A DNA stretch of 64,000 nucleotides from Mesotoga sp. BH458_6_3_2_1 (GTDB taxonomy: Bacteria; Thermotogota; Thermotogae; Petrotogales; Kosmotogaceae). The stretch covers positions 613,867-677,866 of the forward strand of contig NZ_JFHL01000002.1 in the NCBI RefSeq assembly GCF_003664995.1. The letters run 5' to 3'. The translations under genes and the position numbers were made by a program. The notes beneath the pieces were generated by a model, which was not told the origin of the DNA, ran no database searches, and saw nothing but the letters and a program-made list of their open reading frames with translations. Positions 37,926 to 46,664 of the stretch are shown here, one piece after another. Every line of letters begins with the position of its first letter. Position 1 is the first letter of the stretch.

Positions 37926-40337
37926 ATGACTACATCGTCGACAAAGATAATCTCGAAGATTCTTCTCTATGTAGTTATAATTGGCGGGGCCTTTCTAATG
38001 CTGATTCCATTTGGCTGGATGGTCGCCACCTCCTTCAAAGCGCCCAGCGAAGTCTCAAGCTGGCCACCCGTATGGACGACCAAGAATGCCGCCAGTTCCT
38101 TCACTTTCAAGACACAGATAAAGCAGAAGAGCTCCGGAGCCTCCGTTGACCTCTCGACTCTTAGTCTTAGCGAGTTCAGAAACTTTGCGGCACTTATTGA
38201 AGAGTCGGCAAGTTTAGATACAGTCACCGTCACTCTGGACGATGATCCTATCAGAAGAGGCGAGATCGAGATCCAGTTGCTTAATGGAGACGGAACTCCG
38301 GCAGATTACGCCACTGAAGTAGATGAACAGCGTTTTGCCGCACTTGTCGACAGGTATTCTGCTCTTCAGTCAGACGTTCCCGATTCCTTTTCCAGCGTTC
38401 TGAAGGACCTCCCAAGGGACAGCGCGGGCCGGTTCATGGACAGTTTCTTCAACGCTGCAATATACAGCGACAGCGGATTCGTGAGAAGAGTAGTTCTCGT
38501 CAGCTCTCTCAAAGCCCAGTACTCAAGAGCTATCGATAGACTCGCTCAGAGCGTTGAAACAGCAATGAAGGAGTTGCCTATCGACACTGATGAAAGCAAG
38601 GAAATGAAGGCGAAGATCAGAGAAGAGTCGGGCAAACTTCTTGAAACTCCTATTGCAGATCTGACAGCCTCTATGCAAACTCTCGAGTCTTTTAGAACGG
38701 GGAAGACGGGGGTCACCGATCTGGGTGAACTGGAAAAGATAATCGGAGATCTTAGAAGCAGTGTCGATCTGATTCGGGAAGTAAGCGCGGAGATCGCTTC
38801 TCTTTCAGGGACAATTGCCGGTGGCGACTCAAGAATGTCTCTCCCTGTCAGGCAGCTTGAGCGTTCGCTAGAGACGATTCCCGAAGATTTGGATCTGTGG
38901 GCCGAACTGCTAGGCCTATATTCCGACATAAGGGTCTTCTACAACGATTCTCAAGACAAGAGCCTTTCGAGCACCTCAATAGTTGGGAATATTCGCTCAG
39001 ACTCAGAAGTTCATTCCCTGCTCTCGGAGTTTGTAAGGGGATGGGACTTTGAAGAGGAAGTCAGAAGCTATTTGCTCTCGGCGATCACTCCTTCCAATGT
39101 GCGGGACGCAGTAACGATTCTCCTGAACTACCTAGATCGGAATTTTAAAGATGCTCTATCTCAATATTTTTCGGATACTCAGACGCCTCTTGAAGTGGTG
39201 AATGACGCAATGAACTTCCTCAGAACATCCCTGTTGGTCGCTTCGAGTCCCGAGATGGACAGGAAAGTCCTCAATGCGATGGAAGAGAAAACTTCATACC
39301 CCGACTTAATATCGCTCATCAGAGAAGTGGCATCGGCCGCCGGTCAGACCATAGGCGTCGGAGGAGTTGTTGCAGCTCTTGACAGACAGGCCGGTATTAG
39401 CGGTCAGGATCCATTTGCAGACCTCATCAGGCGAAGATGGAAAGAGACGACAATGGTCGGGACTTTCTCGAGGGTACATTCGGACATATTCAGCGAACTC
39501 GATCTTTCTCTCAAGCCTGACGAAGTTGAAAGAGTCTACTACAGAGGAATAATTTCACCATCTGGCGCAAAGTCTTTCGACATAAAGCTTACAGGTATTC
39601 CTGCTGTTTGGTTCAAGGACGACTTACCTGCCGGAAAAGTCAATTTTACATTCGGAGAAACCTTCAAGAATTTCTTCCAGAATTACATAACGGCGTGGAA
39701 TGCCGCGCCTTTCGGCAGATATTACTTCAACACAGTATTTGTTGCGATGGTCACGACTTTCGTGGAGATTATTTTCGCTGCGATGGCGGCCTTCGCATTT
39801 GCAAAGATGGAGTTCTTTGGAAAGAACTTTCTGTTCACACTCTTCCTGGCAACTATGATGGTTCCCGGAGAAGTGTTGCTGGTCCCCAACTACATAACCC
39901 TGACCGCCCTGGGCTGGATCGACTCATATTACGCACTAATTGTTCCCTGGGTAGTCTCTGTCTTTGCGATATTCCTGCTGCGCCAGCATTTTATGACGAT
40001 TCCAAACGAGCTTTACGACGCCGCCATGATCGACGGTCTGACGAAATGGCGCTTTCTCTGGACGATTCTCGTTCCGCTTTCGAAGCCTGCTGTAATTACG
40101 GGAGCGCTGTTAAAATTCGTTGGCAGCTGGAATTCATTCCTCTGGGTTCTTATAGTGACCAAGAGCCCGGAGATCAGGACACTCCCGGTGGGACTTCAGA
40201 ATTTCAGCTCTGCAACAGGCAGTGACTATCACCTTCTGATGGCTGCGGCCACTTTTTCGATAATTCCGGTCGTTATTCTCTTCCTGATTACTCAGAAATA
40301 CTTCATAGCCGGAATTGCCAGGAGTGGTCTAAAATAA
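37926..40337 (+). CDS. Sugar ABC transporter permease, MalG type, with giant insertion
   Basis: An 803-residue permease; ordinary MalG proteins are about 280. Residues 10-35 form the first membrane helix. Then follows about 520 residues of hydrophilic, largely helical sequence rich in Ser, Asp, Glu and Leu (about 45-570), which should lie outside the inner membrane. The ordinary core of five helices starts near residue 590, with the EAA loop LYDAAMIDGLTKWRF near 696. The frame is intact with no stop. I recall long MalG proteins in Thermotogales, so this may be lineage-typical. The ATPase is probably supplied elsewhere, for instance by the UgpC-type gene at 46665. Confidence 0.9.
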   Translation: MTTSSTKIISKILLYVVIIGGAFLMLIPFGWMVATSFKAPSEVSSWPPVWTTKNAASSFTFKTQIKQKSSGASVDLSTLSLSEFRNFAALIEESASLDTVTVTLDDDPIRRGEIEIQLLNGDGTPADYATEVDEQRFAALVDRYSALQSDVPDSFSSVLKDLPRDSAGRFMDSFFNAAIYSDSGFVRRVVLVSSLKAQYSRAIDRLAQSVETAMKELPIDTDESKEMKAKIREESGKLLETPIADLTASMQTLESFRTGKTGVTDLGELEKIIGDLRSSVDLIREVSAEIASLSGTIAGGDSRMSLPVRQLERSLETIPEDLDLWAELLGLYSDIRVFYNDSQDKSLSSTSIVGNIRSDSEVHSLLSEFVRGWDFEEEVRSYLLSAITPSNVRDAVTILLNYLDRNFKDALSQYFSDTQTPLEVVNDAMNFLRTSLLVASSPEMDRKVLNAMEEKTSYPDLISLIREVASAAGQTIGVGGVVAALDRQAGISGQDPFADLIRRRWKETTMVGTFSRVHSDIFSELDLSLKPDEVERVYYRGIISPSGAKSFDIKLTGIPAVWFKDDLPAGKVNFTFGETFKNFFQNYITAWNAAPFGRYYFNTVFVAMVTTFVEIIFAAMAAFAFAKMEFFGKNFLFTLFLATMMVPGEVLLVPNYITLTALGWIDSYYALIVPWVVSVFAIFLLRQHFMTIPNELYDAAMIDGLTKWRFLWTILVPLSKPAVITGALLKFVGSWNSFLWVLIVTKSPEIRTLPVGLQNFSSATGSDYHLLMAAATFSIIPVVILFLITQKYFIAGIARSGLK

Positions 40338-40576
40338 AAAGCAAGAAGAATAAAGCCAAATTTCCTCTCGGATTGTTCATCTTTCTGGCTCTTCTGATTT
40401 CGCTTCTTTTGATTACGAATATCGATGCCCTTCTCAATTACAGGCAAGTCCAGAGAAGAATGGAAAACCTGCAGAAGGAGTACGATGCGCTGAAGAGAGA
40501 AATAGAGATCAGAGAATCCGAACTGGAACTGCTCAGAGGACTGGTACCGGGAAGCAACGATGGAGGCACTAGATGA
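40334..40576 (+). CDS. FtsB/DivIC-like small membrane coiled-coil protein
   Basis: A short bitopic protein: a Lys-rich N-terminal stretch (KSKKNKAK), one membrane helix (LGLFIFLALLISLLLI region) and a coiled coil with a clear heptad pattern to the C terminus. This is the layout of FtsB/DivIC/FtsL divisome proteins. The only usual start is TTG 40373, which cuts into the membrane helix and has no ribosome-binding site. The basic N terminus is encoded upstream and would begin at ATA 40334, which overlaps the malG stop (ATAA) and has AGGAG 9 bases upstream. The identity is inferred from topology; the start is uncertain. Confidence 0.6.
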   Translation: MKSKKNKAKFPLGLFIFLALLISLLLITNIDALLNYRQVQRRMENLQKEYDALKREIEIRESELELLRGLVPGSNDGGTR

Positions 40577-41355
40577 AATTCGTAGTTACAACCTCTCACA
40601 AACCCAAGAAAGAAGAAGTTCTGAGTGCAAGAGGCCTTGCCGATGAGCTTGGTGTCAAATACGTTTCAAGAGGCCGTTTGAAAGAATTCGAGAAGGAATA
40701 TCCGATAGATTTCTACTACGTCTTCGATAAGAATGGCCAACTTTCGATCAGGACCGGAGATTCGGTTTTCTTCTTTCATCCGGGCATGTCGAAGGTCAGG
40801 TATAAGAACATAAAGCTTCAGGAATCAGACTATCTAATTGAAAGCATGGAGCTTTCCGGAGACGAAACCGTTCTCGATACGACATTCGGACTCGGGAACG
40901 AGGCGCTTTTGATCGCCCACTTTCTGCCGGAAGGGAAGGTGGTGGGACTTGAGGCCTCGGAACATATATACAGGGTGGTTTCTCATGGACTTCGCAACTA
41001 TCTGTACACTTATGAATGGATAAGAGAGGCGTCTACGAGGATAGAGCTACACAACAGGGATCTTCGAGATTTCGTTAAGGAGTGTCCCGACGCTTCTTAC
41101 GACATAGTCTACTGCGACCCGATGTTTGACAGACCACAGATGAGTTCCAACTCAATAAATCCTCTCAGGCCATTTGCTATGTATGAGAGGATCAGCAGGG
41201 CCGACGTAGAAGAGATGATCAGGATTTCCTCAAAGAGATTCATCATCAAGAGCAGAACACGGGATACCCTCTTCGAAGAGCTAGATCTTCACTTCGACAA
41301 GCTCTCGGGAAGTAAGAAGAGCGGAGTGCTTTACGGGGTAGTTGAGAAGAGATGA
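40573..41355 (+). CDS. Class I SAM-dependent methyltransferase (RsmJ-like motif)
   Basis: A 260-residue protein. The N-terminal 80 residues are a separate alpha/beta part. The Rossmann methyltransferase domain has VLDTTFGLGNEALLIA as motif I, GLEAS as motif II, and YCDPMF as motif IV. The DPMF motif recalls RsmJ, which makes m2G1516 in 16S rRNA; a nucleic-acid substrate is therefore likely, but not proven. It overlaps the FtsB-like gene and miaA by ATGA at both ends, next to other RNA genes (miaA, hfq). Confidence 0.8.
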   Translation: MKFVVTTSHKPKKEEVLSARGLADELGVKYVSRGRLKEFEKEYPIDFYYVFDKNGQLSIRTGDSVFFFHPGMSKVRYKNIKLQESDYLIESMELSGDETVLDTTFGLGNEALLIAHFLPEGKVVGLEASEHIYRVVSHGLRNYLYTYEWIREASTRIELHNRDLRDFVKECPDASYDIVYCDPMFDRPQMSSNSINPLRPFAMYERISRADVEEMIRISSKRFIIKSRTRDTLFEELDLHFDKLSGSKKSGVLYGVVEKR

Positions 41356-42281
41356 TCCCACTGATTCTCGGGCCGACCGCGGTCGGAAAGACTTCACTCC
41401 TGCTCGAGTTGGCCCGAAGACTTCCCATAGAAGTGATCTCCGTTGATTCCAGACAAATATATCGTTTCATGGACATAGGAACTGCCAAGCCCACAAAGAG
41501 AGAACAGGCTTTGCTTAAACACTGGCTTATCGATATTCGTGACCCGGATGAGGACTTCGACGTTATGGAGTTCAGAAAACTCGCCCTTCAATCTATATCC
41601 GACATAATATCGAGAGGAAAGATTCCGGTACTTGCAGGTGGAACGGGACTCTACGCCGAGTCACTCATCAAGGGTCTGACAGATCTTCCTCCAAGAGATG
41701 ACCAGGTGAGGAGTGCCCTTCTGGAGATTGAGTCTCAGAGCAAAGGCTCTCTGAGAAAGATACTCAAAGAGGTGGATAGCGAAGCATTTGATTTGCTGCA
41801 CGAGAACGATATCAAACGTATAGTCAGATATCTCGAGGTCTTTTTCAAGACAGGAAGGCCCTTGACTGAATTGCACGGAGAGAGTGAGAGTTCTGAAGAG
41901 TTTGGCATCGTAATCCTTGAACGGGAGAGAGGAGAGCTTCATCAGAGAATCGAGAAACGCGTAGACGAGATGATCCGAAACGGTCTGGCAGAAGAGACGA
42001 AGAGGCTTCTCGATAAAGGCTATACATCGAGACTTAACGCGCTAAAGACAATAGGCTACGCCGAGATGGTACAATATATAAAGTGCGGAGTGTCCCTTTC
42101 GGAAAGTAAGGAACGGATGCTTGTGAACACAAGAAGATACGCTCGTCGTCAGATTATCTGGTTCAGAAGATATAGTGAAGCTTTGAGAATTGACCTGTCC
42201 GCCCTCGATGAAGAGGCAGTGCAGGTTTTCGAAAACACAATTCTCTCAGTTTGGGGGGGTAAGAATGGCCGAAAAGTTTAA
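41352..42281 (+). CDS. miaA: tRNA dimethylallyltransferase MiaA
   Basis: A 309-residue MiaA, which prenylates A37 of tRNAs reading UNN codons. The P-loop GPTAVGKTS lies at residues 7-15, and DSRQIYRFMDIGTAKP and the LAGGTGLY box follow; the C-terminal ARRQIIWFR motif binds tRNA. It overlaps the methyltransferase by 4 bases, and hfq begins 17 bases before its stop, the same miaA-hfq-hflX order as in E. coli. Confidence 0.96.
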   Translation: MIPLILGPTAVGKTSLLLELARRLPIEVISVDSRQIYRFMDIGTAKPTKREQALLKHWLIDIRDPDEDFDVMEFRKLALQSISDIISRGKIPVLAGGTGLYAESLIKGLTDLPPRDDQVRSALLEIESQSKGSLRKILKEVDSEAFDLLHENDIKRIVRYLEVFFKTGRPLTELHGESESSEEFGIVILERERGELHQRIEKRVDEMIRNGLAEETKRLLDKGYTSRLNALKTIGYAEMVQYIKCGVSLSESKERMLVNTRRYARRQIIWFRRYSEALRIDLSALDEEAVQVFENTILSVWGGKNGRKV

Positions 42282-42507
42282 TTTGCAAGATCGTTTTCTG
42301 AATCTTCTTAGGGTAAACAGAATCGAAGTCAAGATGTACCTCGAAGGAGGATTCCAGACGAAGGGGTTGGTTAAGTCGTTCGACAATTTCACCGTGTTGC
42401 TTGAAGATGGCCAGGAACAGACTCTTGTCTACAAGCACGCGATCAAGATGATGGTTCCTCAGAAGTACGTGAAATTGACGAATACGACAGGCAAGAAGGA
42501 GGATTGA
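42265..42507 (+). CDS. hfq: RNA-binding protein Hfq
   Basis: An 80-residue Sm-like protein forming a hexameric ring that pairs small RNAs with mRNAs. Sm1 is present (FNLQDRFLNLLRVNRIEV) and Sm2 ends with LVYKHAIKMMVP, matching the usual YKHAISTI-like box. ATG 42265 follows a run of seven G; the longer frame to 42190 is only miaA read in another frame. It lies between miaA and hflX as in many bacteria. Confidence 0.95.
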   Translation: MAEKFNLQDRFLNLLRVNRIEVKMYLEGGFQTKGLVKSFDNFTVLLEDGQEQTLVYKHAIKMMVPQKYVKLTNTTGKKED

Positions 42508-42514
42508 ATAGAGC

Positions 42515-43762
42515 ATAGATACTTTACTTGTCGCTGTTTTTTCGTCTGAAGAACAGAATATGAAGACAGAAATACAGGGCGAGCTTAGAGAGCTCGCCCG
42601 AACTGCTGGCTATAGCATTGTAGAGGCCGTCGTTCAGAATCTAGACAGCCCGGATCCCAGACATTATCTCGGGAAGGGAAAAGTGGATTTTGCAAAAAGG
42701 ATGATAGGTGCCTTCGGCGCCACTCTTGCGATTACCCGTCATGAACTCTCCCCGTCTCAGGCGATGAATCTCGAAAAGCTATTGGAGATACCTGTGATGG
42801 ATAGAACACAGCTGATTCTGAAAATCTTCGGAGACCATGCCACAACGAAGGAAGGAAAACTCGAAGTCGAATTGGCCAGTCTTAAGTATCAGTTGCCCAG
42901 GCTTAAGGGGCTTGGCAGAGCGCTTTCTCAGACAGGAGCGGGTATAGGGACGAGAGGCCCGGGAGAAAAAAAGTTGGAGACAGACAGGCGTCAGGCCCAG
43001 GACAGGATATCACGGCTGCGAAAGGATATCGATGAACTTGGCAAGCGCAGGGAAATCTCCAGAAAGAAGAGGCAGGCATCTTCTGTTCCTCTTGTGTCTT
43101 TTGTAGGTTACACAAATGTCGGGAAGTCATCGCTGGTTTCGGAAATAAGCAGCGACGATCTTCTCATCGAGGACAAGCTGTTTGCAACACTCGATACACG
43201 GGTAAGGAAGGCGAAATTGCCGGCCGGAATGCAGGTACTCGTCTCCGATACGGTCGGATTTATAAGAGAGTTGCCTCACGAGCTTATGGAGAGTTTTAGA
43301 TCGACGCTTGACGAGGTGAAGTACTCAGATCTGTTGGTAGTTGTTTCCGATGCGTCTGATATGGCAGTCAGAGAGAAGTATTCGATTGTCGATCGCACTC
43401 TACGTGAAATCGGTGCAGGTGAAATCAAGAAAATACATGTTCTGAACAAGATCGATCTCTGTACAAATGAAAGACTTCGCGAACTCGGGAGCATCTTCCC
43501 GGGAGCAGTAATGGCGAGTGCCTCAAAAAGCTTCAATATAGAAGGCATTTTGAGCGAAATCGGCCGGAGCCTTTTTGGTGAAAGACCAAGGAGAAAGCTC
43601 AGGCTAACTCCGACCGAGTTCTCAAGTTTCATGAGATTCAGAGGCTCGCTTGAGGTGCTTTCTGAATGCTACGAAAGGGAGCTCATTGAGGTCGAATATG
43701 TATCCTCCGATGAGATAAATGAAAGGCTCATTTCTTCTATTAGCGAGGAGGGAAGGAAATGA
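42515..43762 (+). CDS. hflX: Ribosome-associated GTPase HflX
   Basis: A GTPase that splits stalled ribosomes. G1 is GYTNVGKSS, G3 DTVGF and G4 NKIDL; the glycine-rich linker GTRGPGEKKLETD precedes the G domain. The first ATG is 42560 (400 residues). The family's first beta strand (LLVAVF, as in the E. coli VLVHIYF) is encoded just upstream, in frame, after a TAG at 42509-42511. The only start-like codon there is ATA 42515, 12 bases after GGAGG. I give the longer form (415 residues) as more likely; if AUA is not used the start is 42560. The stop overlaps the M23 gene by ATGA. Confidence 0.85.
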   Translation: MDTLLVAVFSSEEQNMKTEIQGELRELARTAGYSIVEAVVQNLDSPDPRHYLGKGKVDFAKRMIGAFGATLAITRHELSPSQAMNLEKLLEIPVMDRTQLILKIFGDHATTKEGKLEVELASLKYQLPRLKGLGRALSQTGAGIGTRGPGEKKLETDRRQAQDRISRLRKDIDELGKRREISRKKRQASSVPLVSFVGYTNVGKSSLVSEISSDDLLIEDKLFATLDTRVRKAKLPAGMQVLVSDTVGFIRELPHELMESFRSTLDEVKYSDLLVVVSDASDMAVREKYSIVDRTLREIGAGEIKKIHVLNKIDLCTNERLRELGSIFPGAVMASASKSFNIEGILSEIGRSLFGERPRRKLRLTPTEFSSFMRFRGSLEVLSECYERELIEVEYVSSDEINERLISSISEEGRK

Positions 43763-44772
43763 AGAGATTATTGTCGGTCTTACTGGCGCTAATGATTGGC
43801 TGTATGTTGTTTTCGGCATCGCTCCTGTTTCCGCTTAAGAGGGCGCCGGAAATAACGGGTTACTTTGGCGAGTATCGAGGGAACTCAAGAAACATAAACT
43901 ATCCAGAGCATTTTCACATGGGAATGGATTACTCGACCGGGAGCATAGTTGGTCTCGATCTTCTTTCCCCGGATGACTCATACGTACACCAGATTTACAT
44001 AAACCATCCCATATACGGGGTAGGAATTGCCCTCACACTTCCCGAAGTCACCAATATTCTAACCAATGAAAAGGGTATCAATGTGATATTTGCCCATGTA
44101 AATGAAATCGGAGACACTTCTTCTCTGGCGGGAAGAAAACTTAACGACATATATCATCAACTGATTTCCGAATTCCGTGATCAGTATGTCGAAGTCACCT
44201 TCGATCCCAGGGAACTTCCCTTCAGAAAGAGCGATGTCGTTGCCAAATCCGGAAACAGTGGAAATGTCCCGCCCCATCTTCACCTCGAAGTGAGAGATTC
44301 AACTATGGAAACCATAATCAATCCCGGCTTCTACTTCGATACGGGCAGTCCGTCATCGGCGGTCGAAATACTGGACATAAGGGCAGGCGGAAAGACCTAC
44401 TCCTTTGCTCAGGGAAAGCCGACGATTGAGATGAGCGCTACCACCCCTCTCGATCTTCACACCAAGGTTCAGTTGAGACATCCCGTAAGCCCAAAGACCA
44501 TAGAGTTGTATGTCGAAAACAGTCTCGTCTATCAGATCGATTTTGTTTCTTTCGAGGTGGATGAAGCCGACGAGGTCCACGAGATATACTCTTCGCCTTC
44601 AACAGAGTCTGATTACTGGTTCAATCTCAATGCGAGGATATCGCTCAGCGTTCTGCCAATAAACATTTGGGACGACATCGACTGGACGAATCCGAGAGAT
44701 GCCAGGGTAGTGGTTCGGGATCACTGGGGCAACGAGGCTTCGAAAGACTTCAGAATAGTTATGAGGAGGTAA
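43759..44772 (+). CDS. Secreted M23-type (LytM) peptidase-like protein
   Basis: A 337-residue protein with a signal peptide (residues 1-22, a Cys at 16 could also suggest a lipoprotein but no clear lipobox). The M23 domain retains HFHMGMDY (HxxxD zinc motif) and HLHLEV (HxH) near residues 53 and 174. The C-terminal half (about 200-337) is beta-rich, perhaps Ig-like. Between the motifs the domain is longer than in classic LytM. It may cut peptidoglycan in the periplasm. It overlaps hflX by 4 bases. Confidence 0.82.
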   Translation: MKRLLSVLLALMIGCMLFSASLLFPLKRAPEITGYFGEYRGNSRNINYPEHFHMGMDYSTGSIVGLDLLSPDDSYVHQIYINHPIYGVGIALTLPEVTNILTNEKGINVIFAHVNEIGDTSSLAGRKLNDIYHQLISEFRDQYVEVTFDPRELPFRKSDVVAKSGNSGNVPPHLHLEVRDSTMETIINPGFYFDTGSPSSAVEILDIRAGGKTYSFAQGKPTIEMSATTPLDLHTKVQLRHPVSPKTIELYVENSLVYQIDFVSFEVDEADEVHEIYSSPSTESDYWFNLNARISLSVLPINIWDDIDWTNPRDARVVVRDHWGNEASKDFRIVMRR

Positions 44773-44777
44773 TTCGG

Positions 44778-45083
44778 ATGTTTTTCAAGAAGAAGCCGCG
44801 AGACATAGGAAAAAATCCCTTTTACGACAGTGGCAATACTGTCGTTGTCCACTTTGAATGCAGCAAGTGCGGAGAGAAGTTCCGCAGCCATCTCAGAAAG
44901 TACTACGATGTCAGCGTGAATTATGGAAAAGGGAAAGGAGTCTACAGGCTCGATAAAGAGTTCATCGGGAGCAAATGCCAGAACAAAATTCAGATTACAG
45001 CTGAGTTCAACAGAGCGTTCAGGCCCTTGTCCTTCGAAATAATCGGTGGTAGATTCTTGTCTAAGGAAGAATACGAAGAATAG
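44778..45083 (+). CDS. Small zinc-finger-like protein of unknown function
   Basis: A 101-residue basic protein. Cys28 and Cys31 form a CxxC in HFECSKCGEKF, and a third Cys (about residue 67, GSKCQNK) may add a ligand. Strands rich in Lys and Phe suggest a small beta fold. ATG 44778 follows GAGGAGG; the longer frame to 44667 runs through the M23 gene. I do not recognise the family. It lies between the M23 protein and metK in the same operon. Confidence 0.7.
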   Translation: MFFKKKPRDIGKNPFYDSGNTVVVHFECSKCGEKFRSHLRKYYDVSVNYGKGKGVYRLDKEFIGSKCQNKIQITAEFNRAFRPLSFEIIGGRFLSKEEYEE

Positions 45084-45105
45084 ATTCAGTTTATAGGAGG
45101 CAGTC

Positions 45106-46287
45106 ATGAAGACTTGGTTGTTTACCAGTGAAAGCGTTACCGAAGGCCATCCGGACAAAATGGCAGATCAGATTTCTGATTCGATTCTCGATGCGATGTT
45201 GACTCAGGATGAAGATTCGCGAGTTGCAGTTGAGACTCTTCTTGCAACTGGAGTAGTCGTAGTTGCCGGAGAGGTAAGTACCAAAGCTTACGTTGATATT
45301 CCCAGAGTAGTTAGGGACACGATTCTCGATATCGGATACAACAGGGCTAAGTACGGCTTTGACGGTGAGACCTGCGCCGTTCTTACAAGTATTGACGAGC
45401 AGTCCCCGGATATAGCTCTGGGAGTAAACAAATCCTTTGAAGCGAAGAAGAACGATTCCGATAGATATGCCCTAATTGGAGCGGGGGATCAGGGCATGAT
45501 GTTCGGCTATGCGTCGGACGAGACTCCGGAAATGATGCCGTTGCCGATAGTTCTTGCTCACAGACTTGCCCGAAGACTCAGTGAAGTGAGAAAAGACGAG
45601 ATCGTTCATGGCTTCAGGCCTGACGGAAAGACCCAGGTTACCGTCAAGTATCAGGATGGTAAGCCTGTTGGAGTAACAGCGATCGTGGTATCGACTCAGC
45701 ACGATCCTGACTTGACTGCGGAGCAGATCGAAAGACTTGTAGTCGATAACGTAGTCTCTCCGGTAATAGACCACGAACTGCTTCTTGAAGGGGTGGAAAT
45801 CTTCGTGAATCCTACGGGTCGATTTGTCAGGGGCGGTCCTTCGGCCGATACCGGCTTGACCGGAAGGAAGATCATTGTCGATACTTATGGAGGCTGGACG
45901 CCTCACGGCGGAGGGGCCTTCAGCGGAAAGGATCCCACGAAGGTCGACAGATCTGCTCATTACATGGCAAGATATGCTGCAAAGAATATTGTGGCCGCCG
46001 GGCTTGCAGAACGTGTCACTCTTCAGCTCGCGTATGCCATTGGAGTTGCAAAACCCGTGTCCTTTATGATAGATGCTCACGACACGGAGAAGATCGATCT
46101 CGAAAAACTTAGAAGAGCCGTCCTGAAGGTTTTTGACTTCAGACCGGCCGCTATCATCGACAGGCTTAACCTGAAACGTCCTATTTACAGACAAACGGCT
46201 GCCTATGGACATTTTGGCAGGATAGACATTAAACTGCCTTGGGAAGAGATCGACGCAGTTGACCAATTGAAGAAAGCAGTGGATTGA
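45106..46287 (+). CDS. metK: S-adenosylmethionine synthase
   Basis: A 393-residue MetK making SAM from methionine and ATP. N-terminal [31 protein letters not shown] and [17 protein letters not shown] are the three signatures. AGGAGG lies 7 bases before ATG 45106. Its product feeds SpeE (after decarboxylation), QueA, the methyltransferase and the radical SAM enzymes seen here. No SAM riboswitch is visible, and the 22-base gap upstream leaves no room for one. Confidence 0.97.
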   Translation: MKTWLFTSESVTEGHPDKMADQISDSILDAMLTQDEDSRVAVETLLATGVVVVAGEVSTKAYVDIPRVVRDTILDIGYNRAKYGFDGETCAVLTSIDEQSPDIALGVNKSFEAKKNDSDRYALIGAGDQGMMFGYASDETPEMMPLPIVLAHRLARRLSEVRKDEIVHGFRPDGKTQVTVKYQDGKPVGVTAIVVSTQHDPDLTAEQIERLVVDNVVSPVIDHELLLEGVEIFVNPTGRFVRGGPSADTGLTGRKIIVDTYGGWTPHGGGAFSGKDPTKVDRSAHYMARYAAKNIVAAGLAERVTLQLAYAIGVAKPVSFMIDAHDTEKIDLEKLRRAVLKVFDFRPAAIIDRLNLKRPIYRQTAAYGHFGRIDIKLPWEEIDAVDQLKKAVD

Positions 46288-46331
46288 TGATACAATTAAC
46301 GGGTAAATCTCGAAAGGAGGAGAAGTGATAA

Positions 46332-46610
46332 GTGCCTAACAATGCATCAGCAAAGAAGAGAGTGAAACAGACGGCCAAGAGAACAGTAATGAACAGGGCC
46401 GCCAGGACGAAATTCAGGAATGCTTCCAAGAAGCTGTATAAGGCAATGGAAGAGGGCGAAGATCCACAGGCAGTTTCTTCCATGCTTAGCGAAGTATATT
46501 CTACTCTCGACAGGGCGGCGAAGTCCGGAACCATTCACAGGAATACGGCTTCACGTAAGAAGGCAAGATTGACCGCCAAAGTCAAGACATATGTCGAAGC
46601 GAGAGGTTGA
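46332..46610 (+). CDS. rpsT: 30S ribosomal protein S20
   Basis: A 92-residue basic helical protein with the S20 pattern: PNNASAKKRVKQ at the start, RAARTKFRNASKK and HRNTASRKKARL near the end. It starts at GTG 46332 with GGAGG 10 bases upstream. It is the last gene of the long (+) run and is followed by a strong terminator. Confidence 0.95.
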   Translation: MPNNASAKKRVKQTAKRTVMNRAARTKFRNASKKLYKAMEEGEDPQAVSSMLSEVYSTLDRAAKSGTIHRNTASRKKARLTAKVKTYVEARG

Positions 46611-46624
46611 TTGAACGAAAAAAT

Positions 46625-46653
46625 AAAAAAGGTGGCCTGAGCCACCTTTTTTT
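46625..46653. terminator. Strong bidirectional terminator
   Basis: A6-GGTGGC-CTGA-GCCACC-T7. The A-run and T-run flank a perfect 6-bp GC-rich stem, extended by A-T pairs. It separates convergent rpsT and the ABC ATPase gene. Confidence 0.95.
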
Positions 46654-46664
46654 GTTGTAGATAG

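Noticed and set aside
45084..45105. SAM riboswitch before metK
   Set aside because: Only 22 bases separate the genes, too short for any known SAM riboswitch.
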